This document shows positions 7,429-16,288 of a stretch of DNA of 40,451 bases, one piece after another. Each line of letters opens with the position of its first letter. Position 1 is the first letter of the stretch. The stretch comes from DSNY01 sp016861185 (GTDB lineage: Bacteria > Pseudomonadota > Gammaproteobacteria > Burkholderiales > Burkholderiaceae_F). The notes beneath the pieces are model-generated. The model was not told the DNA's origin, made no database searches, and saw nothing but the letters and a program-made list of their open reading frames with translations. The DNA lies in NCBI GenBank assembly GCA_030263275.1, contig SZOR01000027.1:1-40451 (forward strand), in the 5' to 3' direction. A program made the translations under genes and the position numbers.

Positions 7429-8814
7429 CTACGGTGCCGGCGTCGAGGCCACGGCCGCGTCGGCCTGGATCACCCCGGCGCCGACGGCGTCGCACAGCAC
7501 GCTGCCGCACAGCGTGTCCCACGTGACCGTCGCCGGATGATCGAAGTCGAAGATCGCGCGCGATCCGCTCGGCGGCAGCGCGAGCGCGGTCGATTTCAGC
7601 AGGCTTTCGACCTGCACCTGCGTGAGCGTCGGGTTCTTCTGCAACATCAGCGCGGCGACCGACGCGACGTGCGGGGTGGCCATCGACGTGCCGCCGACGA
7701 AGAAGAAGTTGGTGCCAACCCCGCGCAGATCGCCGATGCCGCGCGACCACCACGGCAGGTGGTTGTAGCCGGGCGTGCCGGGAAACGGACCGCGCACCCA
7801 CGATCCGGGTGCGAGCACGTCGAGCTGCTGGCCGGGCAGCGCGCGGCTGCTGAACTCCGAAACGTAGACGTCGCCCGTCTGCGTCGCGTCGGCCACTTCG
7901 CCCGAGCCGGGCAGCAGCGGCGGGTTCGGATACTTCAGCCACCACATGCGGTAGCGCGGCAGACCGTCGGTCGGCTTGAGCCATTCGCCGGTCCAGCCGA
8001 CCGAGCCCGCGGAAATCACCGGCGGATACGCGCCGGGGAAGCTCATCCCGTCCTCACCCTCGTTGCCCGCCGCCGCGACGACGATCACGCCGTTGGCGAT
8101 CGCGTCGTCGATCGCCTCTTTTTCGATCGCGTCGAGCACCGAACCGCCGAGGCTCATGTTGATCACCATCGGGCTGTAGCCGGCGCGTTTCAGCGCGGTC
8201 GCGTAACGGATGCCCGCGACGACCATTTCGGTCGTACCGAACACCGCGGTGAAGCCGGCCTGCTGGTTCGGATCGGGACAACGCGGCCGCGCGGGAATCT
8301 GATAGTCGGACAGCACCTGCACCGGAATGATGGTCACGTCCGGTGCGATGCCGCGCACCATGATCGGCGGCAGCGCAAAGCCGGCCGCGTCGTCGAAGTT
8401 CGAGTCGTAGAAATAGCCGAGGATCGTGCTGGCGACGTGCGTGCCGTGCGTCGAGCCGCGCGAGCCGACCCAGGTCGATTGCTGCAGCGTGCCGACCGCG
8501 ACTTCGAGCCCGCAGGGATCGACGCTGTGCGCCTTGAACGTCACCGGCTGATGAAAGCCGGTGCCGAGCTGCGTTGCGACGCGTGCGCCGGGGAAGTAGT
8601 CGCGCCAGTTGGGCGCGAGCCCGGTGTCGAGCACGGCGACGTACACGCCCCGGCCGGTCTGCGGCACCGCTTCGATGTTGATCAGATCCGCATCCCAGGT
8701 GGAGTAGCCGCCTGCGGTCGACGTTTCTCCGCTGAACGGATTGCCCGCGAACGCCGCGGTCGCGGCAAGTCCGAGCGAAGCGCACAGCCATCTGAGTGAC
8801 CGTTGGGTGCTCAT
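7429..8814 (-). CDS. Secreted subtilisin-like serine protease (S8 family)
   Basis: A 461-residue protein with a Sec signal peptide: basic start, hydrophobic SLGLAATAAFA, cleavage near residue 23. The catalytic triad is visible: Asp63 in AVLDTGL, His123 in STHGTHVAS and Ser377 in GTSMATPHVA. The oxyanion-hole Asn is in AAAGNEGEDG. Only about 40 residues separate the signal peptide from the catalytic Asp, so there is no room for a normal I9 propeptide; folding would have to be chaperone-free or assisted in another way. Cysteine pairs near residues 101 and 435-440 may form disulfides. It is expected to act in the periplasm or outside the cell on unknown proteins. No partner gene is adjacent. Confidence 0.92.
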   Translation of the reverse strand: MSTQRSLRWLCASLGLAATAAFAGNPFSGETSTAGGYSTWDADLINIEAVPQTGRGVYVAVLDTGLAPNWRDYFPGARVATQLGTGFHQPVTFKAHSVDPCGLEVAVGTLQQSTWVGSRGSTHGTHVASTILGYFYDSNFDDAAGFALPPIMVRGIAPDVTIIPVQVLSDYQIPARPRCPDPNQQAGFTAVFGTTEMVVAGIRYATALKRAGYSPMVINMSLGGSVLDAIEKEAIDDAIANGVIVVAAAGNEGEDGMSFPGAYPPVISAGSVGWTGEWLKPTDGLPRYRMWWLKYPNPPLLPGSGEVADATQTGDVYVSEFSSRALPGQQLDVLAPGSWVRGPFPGTPGYNHLPWWSRGIGDLRGVGTNFFFVGGTSMATPHVASVAALMLQKNPTLTQVQVESLLKSTALALPPSGSRAIFDFDHPATVTWDTLCGSVLCDAVGAGVIQADAAVASTPAP

Positions 8815-8958
8815 CGGTTCCCTCCATGATGTGCCCGATAAAGGATCGGCGCCGCGTTCGACCCGACCGGGATCGGCCGCGGCGCCGCGCGGTCATCGTA
8901 GTCCCGGCCGCATCGCATTGCGCACGCTGCGCCGACGGACGGCGATGCCGCGGATGCG

Positions 8959-9378
8959 CTATTCGCCGACGAGGTGCAGCACGACCTCGCGCGCGTCGCC
9001 GCGCCGGCGGTGTTCGTAGACGTAGATCCCCTGCCAGGTGCCGAGCGCAAGCGCGCCGCCGACGACCGGCACCGCCAGCTGCGTCTGCGTCAGCGCGGCG
9101 CGCACGTGCGCCGGCATGTCGTCGGGGCCTTCGGTCGTGTGCCCGAACAGCGGGTCGCCGTCGGGAACGAGCCGCGCGAAGAAGCGCTCCAGATCGCGCC
9201 GCACCTCGGGATCGGCGTTTTCCTGGACGAGCAGGCTCGCGGACGTGTGCCGGATGAAGAGCGTCAGCAGCCCGTCGCGCACGCCCGACCCGCGCACCCA
9301 TTCGGCCACGCGGCGCGTGATGTCGACCAGGCCGCGGCCGGGGGTTTGGACCGTCAACGTCGTGTGGGCCTGTCTCAT
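8959..9378 (-). CDS. YjbQ-family protein (UPF0047)
   Basis: A 139-residue single-domain protein of the YjbQ/UPF0047 family. Recognisable blocks are IRHTSASLLVQENADPEVRR (about 43-62), TEGPDDMPAHVRAAL (about 82-96) and the family end LGTWQGIYVYEHR. Members have been linked to weak thiamine-phosphate-synthase activity, but the physiological role is unsettled. I chose the ATG at 9378 because MRQAHTTLTV matches the normal N-terminus; an in-frame ATG at 9435 would add 19 residues without support. No thiamine gene is nearby. Confidence 0.9.
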   Translation of the reverse strand: MRQAHTTLTVQTPGRGLVDITRRVAEWVRGSGVRDGLLTLFIRHTSASLLVQENADPEVRRDLERFFARLVPDGDPLFGHTTEGPDDMPAHVRAALTQTQLAVPVVGGALALGTWQGIYVYEHRRRGDAREVVLHLVGE

Positions 9379-9892
9379 GGCTCGCCGCAGCGGGTTCGCG
9401 TTCGAAATGCTAGGGCAGACGCTGACGCGCCGCACGGCCGAAGTCGCTGCGCCGCCCTGTCGAAGCGGCGCGGTCGAGGCGGCGCGCCCGGCGCCTTACG
9501 GTTTTGTTAGCGATCGTTGAGCACAAATTTCGCAGCCGCACGCGCGCGGCGTCATTAGCGTTGCGGGTGTACGTCGGCGCGGGCGCCGACGCATACCAAC
9601 GGGGATTCTTCGTGCACGATCGCTTCAGCCGCTGGTCGACCGCCTTCTGGCGCGGCGTGATCATCGCTTTTTTCGCGCTGACCGCGCTCGTGCTGCTCGA
9701 GGAGTCGCGCGCGGCCGACGCTTCGGCAGCCGCGGCGCGCGGTATTCCCGCTTCTCGTTGATCTGCGACACAGGTCGTTCGCGCGCGGCGCGCGCGGGCT
9801 GCGCGCAGTCCGCTAGCCTGAGCTTTGTCCGCGATCGCGATCGGCGCGGCAACACAAGCGTCGGTCCGGCCGCCGGCGAACGGAGGTTGCAC
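9379..9892. other. Long divergent intergenic region
   Basis: These 514 bases separate the YjbQ gene from the SQR-like gene. They hold one doubtful small ORF (9612-9761), a moderately AT-richer patch near 9500-9535, and a ribosome-binding GGAGG at 9882-9886 for the next gene. I see no repeat, tRNA or convincing promoter boxes. Confidence 0.5.
9612..9761 (+). CDS. Possible small single-pass membrane protein
   Basis: A GTG-started frame of 49 residues: VHDRFSRWSTAF, then a clear hydrophobic stretch GVIIAFFALTALVLLEE (about 14-30), then a short polar tail rich in Ala and Arg. A longer ATG version starts at 9504. No homologue is recognised and there is only a weak purine-rich site upstream. It might be a real small inner-membrane protein or a chance ORF in the divergent region; the hydrophobic helix with basic flanks is the only support. 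Confidence 0.3.
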   Translation: MHDRFSRWSTAFWRGVIIAFFALTALVLLEESRAADASAAAARGIPASR

Positions 9893-11152
9893 TTGACCAC
9901 GGAGATCCTGATCCTCGGCGACGGTACCGGCGGGCTGGTCGTCGCCAACCTGCTGGCAAAGCAGGCGCACCGCGAGAACCCGGACCTGCGCATCAAGCTG
10001 ATCGGCAACTCGCCGAAGCACACGTACCAGCCGGGCATGCTGTTCCTGCCGTTCCAGACACCCGGCTACCGAACGCTCGCCGACATCCAGCGCGACAACA
10101 CGGACTTCATCGGCGCCGGCATCGAATACGTCCGCGAGCGCATCACCGCGATCGACACGACCGCGCGCCGCGTGACGACCGAGCGCGGCGAGCACGGGTA
10201 CGACTGGCTGGTGCTCGCGCTCGGCTGCCGCACGGTGGTCGACGCGATCGAAGGTCTGCCCGAGCGCTGGGGCAAACGCGCGCACGGCTTCTACACGCCC
10301 GACAGCGCGCTCGCGCTCGCGCAGGCGCTCGCGAACTTCGACGGCGGCGATCTGGTCGTCGACATCGCCGAGATGCCGATCAAGTGCCCGGTCGCGCCGC
10401 TCGAATTCATCTGCCTGGCGGACGACTACCTGACCCGGCGCGGACTGCGCAGCCGCACGCAGCTGACGCTGGTAACGCCGTTGACCGGCGCGTTCACCAA
10501 GCCGATCTGCAACGAGATGCTGACCGGCATGCTCGCCGGCAAGGACATCAAGGTGGTGCCGAACGCGTCGCTCGCGAAGGTGACCGATACGCATATCGCC
10601 TGCCCCGATGGACAGACCGTGCCGTACGACCTGCTGGTGACGATTCCGCCGCACGAAGGCTCGGACCTGATCGACGACGCCGGGCTCGGCGACGGGCTCG
10701 GCTTCGGACTGACCGACAAGCAGACGCTGAAAGCGAAGAAGGCCGAGCGCGTTTTTCTGCTCGGCGACAACACGAACGTGCCGACGTCGAAAGCGGGGTC
10801 GGTCGCGCACTTTCAGGCCGAGATCGTCGTGCACAACCTGCTGCGCGAGATCGCCGGCCGCGAGGCGCAGCCGCTCGCCGATGGCCACGCCAACTGCTTC
10901 ATCGAAACCGGTCACGGCAGGGCGATCCTGATCGACTTCAACTACGACATCCAGCCGGTGCCGGGCAGGTTCCCGCTGCCCGTGATCGGCCCGCTGTCGC
11001 TGCTGAAGGAGACGCGGCTGAACCATCTGGGCAAGCTCGCCTTCAAGCCGATCTACTGGAACATGCTGCTGCCCGGCCGCCCGATCCCGCTGGTCGGCTC
11101 GCGCATGAGCACGCTCGGCAAGCAGATGGGCGTGCTCGAGCGGCGGCATTAG
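9893..11152 (+). CDS. FAD-dependent sulfide:quinone oxidoreductase-like protein
   Basis: A 419-residue flavoprotein. The first beta-alpha-beta reads EILILGDGTGGLVVANLL (dinucleotide motif residues 9-14). Cys165 in IKCPVAPLEF sits where SQR-family proteins keep a redox cysteine. The flavin-binding VFLLGDNTNVPTSKAG and the C-terminal amphipathic tail (PVIGPLSLLKETRLN and after) fit a monotopic membrane quinone reductase. The second cysteine of the usual disulfide, expected near the GDNTN segment, is absent, so sulfide oxidation is not assured; it may be another SQR-like quinone reductase. The TTG start follows GGAGG by six bases and begins exactly at the FAD motif. It stands alone, with no sox or rhodanese gene beside it. 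Confidence 0.8.
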   Translation: MTTEILILGDGTGGLVVANLLAKQAHRENPDLRIKLIGNSPKHTYQPGMLFLPFQTPGYRTLADIQRDNTDFIGAGIEYVRERITAIDTTARRVTTERGEHGYDWLVLALGCRTVVDAIEGLPERWGKRAHGFYTPDSALALAQALANFDGGDLVVDIAEMPIKCPVAPLEFICLADDYLTRRGLRSRTQLTLVTPLTGAFTKPICNEMLTGMLAGKDIKVVPNASLAKVTDTHIACPDGQTVPYDLLVTIPPHEGSDLIDDAGLGDGLGFGLTDKQTLKAKKAERVFLLGDNTNVPTSKAGSVAHFQAEIVVHNLLREIAGREAQPLADGHANCFIETGHGRAILIDFNYDIQPVPGRFPLPVIGPLSLLKETRLNHLGKLAFKPIYWNMLLPGRPIPLVGSRMSTLGKQMGVLERRH

Positions 11153-11238
11153 CCCGGCTGCGAGGCGAAGACGTGGCGCGCCGTGCGATGGGCCGCTTTC
11201 GACACCCAGGCTACGGAGAAGACCTCAGTGTCTTTTCC

Positions 11239-11309
11239 CTGTGCCCTCGGCGTTCTCGGTGGTGAATTCATCGGCCTTCGAAGGCGGCGGCCTACCACTG
11301 ATGGCACAG
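11239..11309. terminator. Imperfect hairpin between convergent genes
   Basis: CTGTGCC (11239-11245) pairs with GGCACAG (11303-11309), TCGGTGGT with ACCACTGA further in, and the centre GGCCTTCGAAGGC is itself palindromic. It lies between the SQR-like gene and glutamate dehydrogenase, which end facing each other. It has no U-tract, so it may equally be a REP-like repeat. Confidence 0.45.
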
Positions 11310-11363
11310 AGAGTGACGTTCTTTGCCGCCGCGGCCTCCGCGTGAAGATCAGCCTCCGCAATC

Positions 11364-14300
11364 TCAGGCGAGGTTGCGCAGTTCCCTCAGCGCGACCGAC
11401 GCGGTGGCCAGATCCATCGTGCGCGCCTCGGCGAGTTCTTCGACGAGCCGGCGCGCGCGCGCGAGCGCGTGCGCGTTCGCCTGCTCCCACGCCGCGACCG
11501 TGGCGGCGACGTCGCCGCTGCCGTGCAGCTTCGCCGCCTGCGCAGCGAACTCGCGCTGCAGGTCCGCGAGGTCGTCGCCGAGCGCGGCCTTCGCGCGCGC
11601 CTGCCAGTAGCCGTCGGCCGGCAGCGCCGCGATCTGCGCGCGCAGGCGGTCGAGGCCGAGGCGGTCGCCGAGCGCGAAGTAGGCGGCCGCGACTTCGTCG
11701 AGGCTGCGCCGCGCATGGTCGGCGATCTCGGCGACATCGAGCGCGCCGAAGTGCGCTTCGCACGAGGCGACCTGCGCCGCCAGCTCGGCGGGCACGCCGG
11801 CGGCGACCCAGCGATCGCGAAGCTGCGCGTTGACCCGCGGCGTGCCGGGCTCGGCGGCGATAAACGCGGCGAGCGCCGCAGCCGCCTGCGCCATCCGCGC
11901 GATCGTCCGGTCCATCGGGTCGGTGAGCCGGCGCGAGCGCAGGAACCAGGTGGTCGCGCGTTCGGTGAGCCGCGCGATCTCGAACAGCATCTCGGCCTGC
12001 ACCGCGTCGGCCACGCGGTTGTCGAGCGCTTCGATCGCCCGCCAATTCGCGACCACGCCGAAGCTTTCGCGCGCGAGCAGATACGCGCGCACCACCTGCG
12101 CAGGGGTGGCGCCGGTGTTTTCCGCGAGCCGGTGCACGAAGGCGCTGCCGACGCGGTTGACCATGCTGTTCAGCACGTAGGTCGCGACGATCTCGCGCTT
12201 CAGCGGATGGCGGTCGATGTACGAGGCGTAGCGCTCGCGCAGCAGGACGGGGAAGTAGCGCGCCAGCGCGGTGGCCACCCACGGGTCCTCGGGCAGGTCG
12301 GAGGCGAGCAGTTCGTCGAACAGCCACATCTTCGAATACGCGAGCAGCACCGCGCTTTCCGGCGCGGTGAGTCCGATGCCGCGGCGCTTGCGCTCGGCGA
12401 TCTCCTCGTCGCTCGGCAGGAACTCGAGCGCGCGATTCAGCCGCCCCGCTTTCTCGAGGAAGCGCATGAAGCGCGCCTGCTGTTCGAGAAGCTGCGGCGC
12501 GCTGCGCACCGCGAGGCTGATCGCCTGCGTCTGGAAGTAGTTGTCGCGCAGCACCAGCGCGGCGACCTCGTCGGTCATGTCCGCCAGCAGCTTGTTGCGC
12601 TGCTTTTCGGTCAGCTCGCCCTCGGCGATCGCGAGGCCCAGCAGGATCTTGATGTTGACCTCGTGGTCCGAGGTGTCGACGCCCGCCGAGTTGTCGATCG
12701 CGTCGGTGTAGATGCGGCCCCCCGCGAGCGCGTATTCGATGCGGCCGCGCTGCGTGCAGCCGAGGTTGCCGCCTTCGGCGACGACCTTGCAGCGCAGTTC
12801 GCGGCCGTCGACGCGGATCGCGTCATTGGCGCGGTCGCCGACCTCGGCATGCGTTTCGGTCGATGCCTTGACGTAGGTGCCGATGCCGCCGTTGTAGAGC
12901 AGATCGACGGGGGCCTTCAGGATCGCGTTGATCAGCTCGTTCGGGGTCAGTTGCTTCGCTTCGATGCCGAGCGCGCGTGCCGCTTCCGGCGAAATCGGGA
13001 TCGACTTGGCCGAGCGGCTCCACACGCCGCCGCCCGCGGAGATCAGTTGCGTGTCGTAGTCGGCCCACGACGAGCGCGGCAGATCGAACAGCCGCTTGCG
13101 TTCGTCCCAGCTTCGCGCCGGATCGGGATTCGGGTCGATGAACACGTGCCGGTGGTCGAACGCGGCGACCAGCTTGATGTGCTTGGACAGCAGCATGCCG
13201 TTGCCGAACACGTCGCCCGACATGTCGCCGATGCCGACGACCGTAAAGTCGGTCGTCTGCGTATCGACGCCCAGTTCGCGGAAATGGCGCTTGACGCTCT
13301 CCCACGCGCCGCGCGCGGTGATACCCATCTTCTTGTGGTCGTAGCCGGCCGAGCCGCCCGAGGCGAACGCGTCGCCGAGCCAGAAGCCGTACTCCTTGCT
13401 GATCGCGTTCGCGTAGTCGGAAAAAGTGGCGGTGCCCTTGTCGGCGGCGACGACCAGGTACGGATCGTCGTCGTCGTGGCGAACGATCTGCGGCGGCGGT
13501 ACGGCCTTGCCCGCGACCAGGTTGTCGGTCAGGTCGAGCAGCCCGCGCAGGTAGTCCTGGTAGCAGGCCACGCCTTCCTTCATGTAAGCGTCGCGCTCGG
13601 TCGGCGGCGGCGCCTTCTTCAGCACGAAACCGCCCTTGCTGCCGACCGGGACGATCACCGTGTTCTTGACCATCTGCGCCTTGACGAGGCCGAGCACCTC
13701 GGTGCGGAAGTCCTCGTGCCGGTCCGACCAGCGCAGGCCGCCGCGCGCGATCTTGCCGCCGCGCAGATGCACGCCCTCGAAGCGCGCCGAATACACGAAG
13801 ATCTCGAACATCGGTTTCGGCTCGGGCAGCCCGGGTACCTTCGACGGATCGAACTTGAACGACAGGAAGCCGCGCCGCTCGCCGCGTTCGTTGGTGCGCC
13901 AGAAGTTCGTGCGCGAGGTGGCCAGGATCAGCGCGAGGTACTGCCGCAGCACGCGGTCCTCGTTCAGGTTGGCCACTTTCTCGAGCGCCTGTTCGATCGC
14001 GCGCACCTGCCGCGCGACCGCCTCGGCGCGCGGCGCGCCGCCGCAGGCGCCGGTTTCGTCCGGATCGAAGCGCACGCGGAAAAGCTGAACCAGCAGCCGC
14101 GCGATGCGCGGATGCGCGTTGAACGTCGCCTCGACGAACGCGGGCGTCAGTGCAAAGCCGATCTGCCTCAGGTACTTCGCGTACGCGCGCAGCACGACGA
14201 CGTCGTCCGCCGCGAGCGCGGCGCGCAGCACGAGCCGGTTGAACTCGTCGTTCTCGACGCGGCCGTCGATCACCCGCAGGAACGCGTCCTCGAACAGCGG

Positions 14301-16190
14301 CTTGACGGTGTCGACCTCGAACTCGTCGGTCGACAGCGCGAGCAGCTCGAAGTCGTGGATCCACATCGGCCCGCCGTCGGCGGGGCGGACCTGCGCGGGA
14401 TGCTCGGTCAGCACGCGCACGCCCATGTGCTCGAGCATCGGCAGGCTGTCGGACAGCACGACCGGATCGCCGGCGCGGTAGATCTTGAAGCCGAGCGCGC
14501 CGGCGCGCGCGCCGAGCGGGCGATACAGCTTGACCGCGAGCTGACCCGCGGCGAGGCCGTCCATCTTGCGGATGTCGGCGACCGCCGCGCGCGCCGCGGT
14601 GCGCTCGCGATAGGCGCTCGGGAAAGCGCGCTGCCAGCGCTTGAAGAGCTGCATGCCGCGGCCTTCGCCTTCGGACTCGATCAGCGCTTCGGCCAGTTCG
14701 TCCTCCCAGCGGCGCGCGGCGGCGGCGAGCTTCGCCTCCAGCTCGCGCCGATCGACCGCGGGCACCTGCCCGGGGGTCGTGCGCACGGTGAACAGGATGC
14801 GCGCTAGCACGTCGTCGGTCAGCAGCACGTCGAACTCGTTGCTGGTGCCAGCGAACGCGGCCATCAGGAGGTCCTGGAACTTGATCCGCAGCTCGGTGCC
14901 GTACTTGTCGCGCGGCACGTAGATCATGCAGGTGACGAAGCGCTCGAACGGATCGCGCCGGATGAAAAGCCGCAGCCGCTGCCGTTCGCCCAGTTGCAGA
15001 ATGCCCTGCACGGTTTCGTACAGCTCGTCCACGCCGATCTGGAACAGCTCGTCGCGCGGGTACGTCTCGAGGATGTGCACGAGCGCCTTGCCGAGGTGGC
15101 TGTCGGGCGCGAGTCCCGCGCGCGCGACGACCGCGGCGGCCTTGCCGCGCAGCAGCGGGATGTCGACGACGCGCGCGCTGTACGCGGTCGACGTGAGCAG
15201 CCCGAGGAAGCGGTGCTCGCCGATCACCTTGCCCTCGCGCGAAAAGCGCTTGATGCCGATGTAGTCGACGTAGCCGGGCCGGTGCACGGTCGCGCGCGCG
15301 TTGGCCTTGGTCAGGATCACGAGCGGCGTGGGCGCATGCGCGAGCACGCGCGCCTGCTTGGGCAGCGCGGCGAAGCTGCCCGACACCTGCTCGGCGCCGG
15401 TTTCGCGCAGGATGCCGAGCCCGCTGCCGGCGACGAGCTTCAGCGCGTCCTCGCCGCCTTCGACGACGAGGTCGTGGCAGCGATAGCCGAGCAGCAGGAA
15501 GTTGCCGTTGGCGAGCCACTCGAGAAAGGCGCGGCTTTCGGCAAGCTCCTCGGCGGCCGCGGGCGGCGCGCTCGCGGCAAGCTCGGCGGCGGCTTCGCGC
15601 AGCTTCGCGAGCATCGGCTTCCAGTCCTCGGTGGTCGCGCGCACGTCGCCCAACACGCGTTCGATGCCGGCGGCAAGCTGCGCGCGCGCCTCCGGATCGA
15701 CCAGCCGGTCGACCTCGATGTGCATCCACGACTCGAGCTTCGCATCGGGCGCTTCGCGCCGCGGCCGCACCGAAACGAGCCGACCGCCCGCATCGCGCTC
15801 GACCGCGAACACGGGATGGATGCGCAGGTGCAGCGTCAGCCCCTGCCGGTTCGCTTCCATCGTCGCCGAGTCGACCAGGAACGGCATGTCGTCGTTGACG
15901 ACCTCGATCACCGTATGCCGGACGGCCCAGCCGTGCTCGGCCGCGCTCGGGCTGTAAACGCGCACCTTCGGTTTGCCCGGCGCGCGCACGCGGCCCAGCT
16001 CCCAGTGCGAAAGCGCCGCACCGGCCAGATCCTCCGGACGGCGCGCGGCGATGTCCTCCGGATCGACCTGGCGGTAGTAATCGCGGACGAACACCTCGAT
16101 CAGCGGGCGTTCCGCCGCGGCGACCTTCTGCTGCGCGTGTGCGACCGCGGCGTCGATCAGCTCCTCGTGGGGCGTTGCCGGCTTGTTCAT
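11364..16190 (-). CDS. NAD-specific glutamate dehydrogenase, large (~180 kDa) type
   Basis: A 1608-residue enzyme of the large NAD-GDH (GdhB/Bac_GDH) family, which converts glutamate to 2-oxoglutarate and ammonia for glutamate catabolism. The length matches the family. The catalytic core is seen in GGLRWSDRHEDFRTEVLGL, then the lysine-bearing VPVGSKGGFVLKK and the nucleotide region VVGIGDMSGDVFGNGMLLS. The regulatory N-terminal part has the ACT-like VEVFVRDYYRQVDPEDIAAR type of start. I chose the ATG at 16190 (MNKPAT) because GGGAG stands six bases before it; the ATG at 16196 is too close to that site. The TPR-GGDEF gene is 98 bases upstream on the same strand. No frame break was seen. Confidence 0.95.
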   Translation of the reverse strand: MNKPATPHEELIDAAVAHAQQKVAAAERPLIEVFVRDYYRQVDPEDIAARRPEDLAGAALSHWELGRVRAPGKPKVRVYSPSAAEHGWAVRHTVIEVVNDDMPFLVDSATMEANRQGLTLHLRIHPVFAVERDAGGRLVSVRPRREAPDAKLESWMHIEVDRLVDPEARAQLAAGIERVLGDVRATTEDWKPMLAKLREAAAELAASAPPAAAEELAESRAFLEWLANGNFLLLGYRCHDLVVEGGEDALKLVAGSGLGILRETGAEQVSGSFAALPKQARVLAHAPTPLVILTKANARATVHRPGYVDYIGIKRFSREGKVIGEHRFLGLLTSTAYSARVVDIPLLRGKAAAVVARAGLAPDSHLGKALVHILETYPRDELFQIGVDELYETVQGILQLGERQRLRLFIRRDPFERFVTCMIYVPRDKYGTELRIKFQDLLMAAFAGTSNEFDVLLTDDVLARILFTVRTTPGQVPAVDRRELEAKLAAAARRWEDELAEALIESEGEGRGMQLFKRWQRAFPSAYRERTAARAAVADIRKMDGLAAGQLAVKLYRPLGARAGALGFKIYRAGDPVVLSDSLPMLEHMGVRVLTEHPAQVRPADGGPMWIHDFELLALSTDEFEVDTVKPLFEDAFLRVIDGRVENDEFNRLVLRAALAADDVVVLRAYAKYLRQIGFALTPAFVEATFNAHPRIARLLVQLFRVRFDPDETGACGGAPRAEAVARQVRAIEQALEKVANLNEDRVLRQYLALILATSRTNFWRTNERGERRGFLSFKFDPSKVPGLPEPKPMFEIFVYSARFEGVHLRGGKIARGGLRWSDRHEDFRTEVLGLVKAQMVKNTVIVPVGSKGGFVLKKAPPPTERDAYMKEGVACYQDYLRGLLDLTDNLVAGKAVPPPQIVRHDDDDPYLVVAADKGTATFSDYANAISKEYGFWLGDAFASGGSAGYDHKKMGITARGAWESVKRHFRELGVDTQTTDFTVVGIGDMSGDVFGNGMLLSKHIKLVAAFDHRHVFIDPNPDPARSWDERKRLFDLPRSSWADYDTQLISAGGGVWSRSAKSIPISPEAARALGIEAKQLTPNELINAILKAPVDLLYNGGIGTYVKASTETHAEVGDRANDAIRVDGRELRCKVVAEGGNLGCTQRGRIEYALAGGRIYTDAIDNSAGVDTSDHEVNIKILLGLAIAEGELTEKQRNKLLADMTDEVAALVLRDNYFQTQAISLAVRSAPQLLEQQARFMRFLEKAGRLNRALEFLPSDEEIAERKRRGIGLTAPESAVLLAYSKMWLFDELLASDLPEDPWVATALARYFPVLLRERYASYIDRHPLKREIVATYVLNSMVNRVGSAFVHRLAENTGATPAQVVRAYLLARESFGVVANWRAIEALDNRVADAVQAEMLFEIARLTERATTWFLRSRRLTDPMDRTIARMAQAAAALAAFIAAEPGTPRVNAQLRDRWVAAGVPAELAAQVASCEAHFGALDVAEIADHARRSLDEVAAAYFALGDRLGLDRLRAQIAALPADGYWQARAKAALGDDLADLQREFAAQAAKLHGSGDVAATVAAWEQANAHALARARRLVEELAEARTMDLATASVALRELRNLA

Positions 16191-16288
16191 CGGCATCTCC
16201 CGTGTCGTTCTTGTGTGCGATCGGGCGAGTATGCCGCTGCGACCCCCGGCTTGGGAAATCGCGTGCCGGCCACGCGGGGCGTGCGCCG

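Noticed and set aside
9458..9463. TGTCGA in the YjbQ-SQR intergenic region as an ECF42-type site
   Set aside because: There is no CGAC at 16-18 bases downstream.
11469..14807. 1112-residue plus-strand ORF antisense to glutamate dehydrogenase
   Set aside because: It is a frame shadow produced by high GC; composition is extreme in Arg, Ala and Gly with no domain, while the minus strand encodes a full known enzyme.
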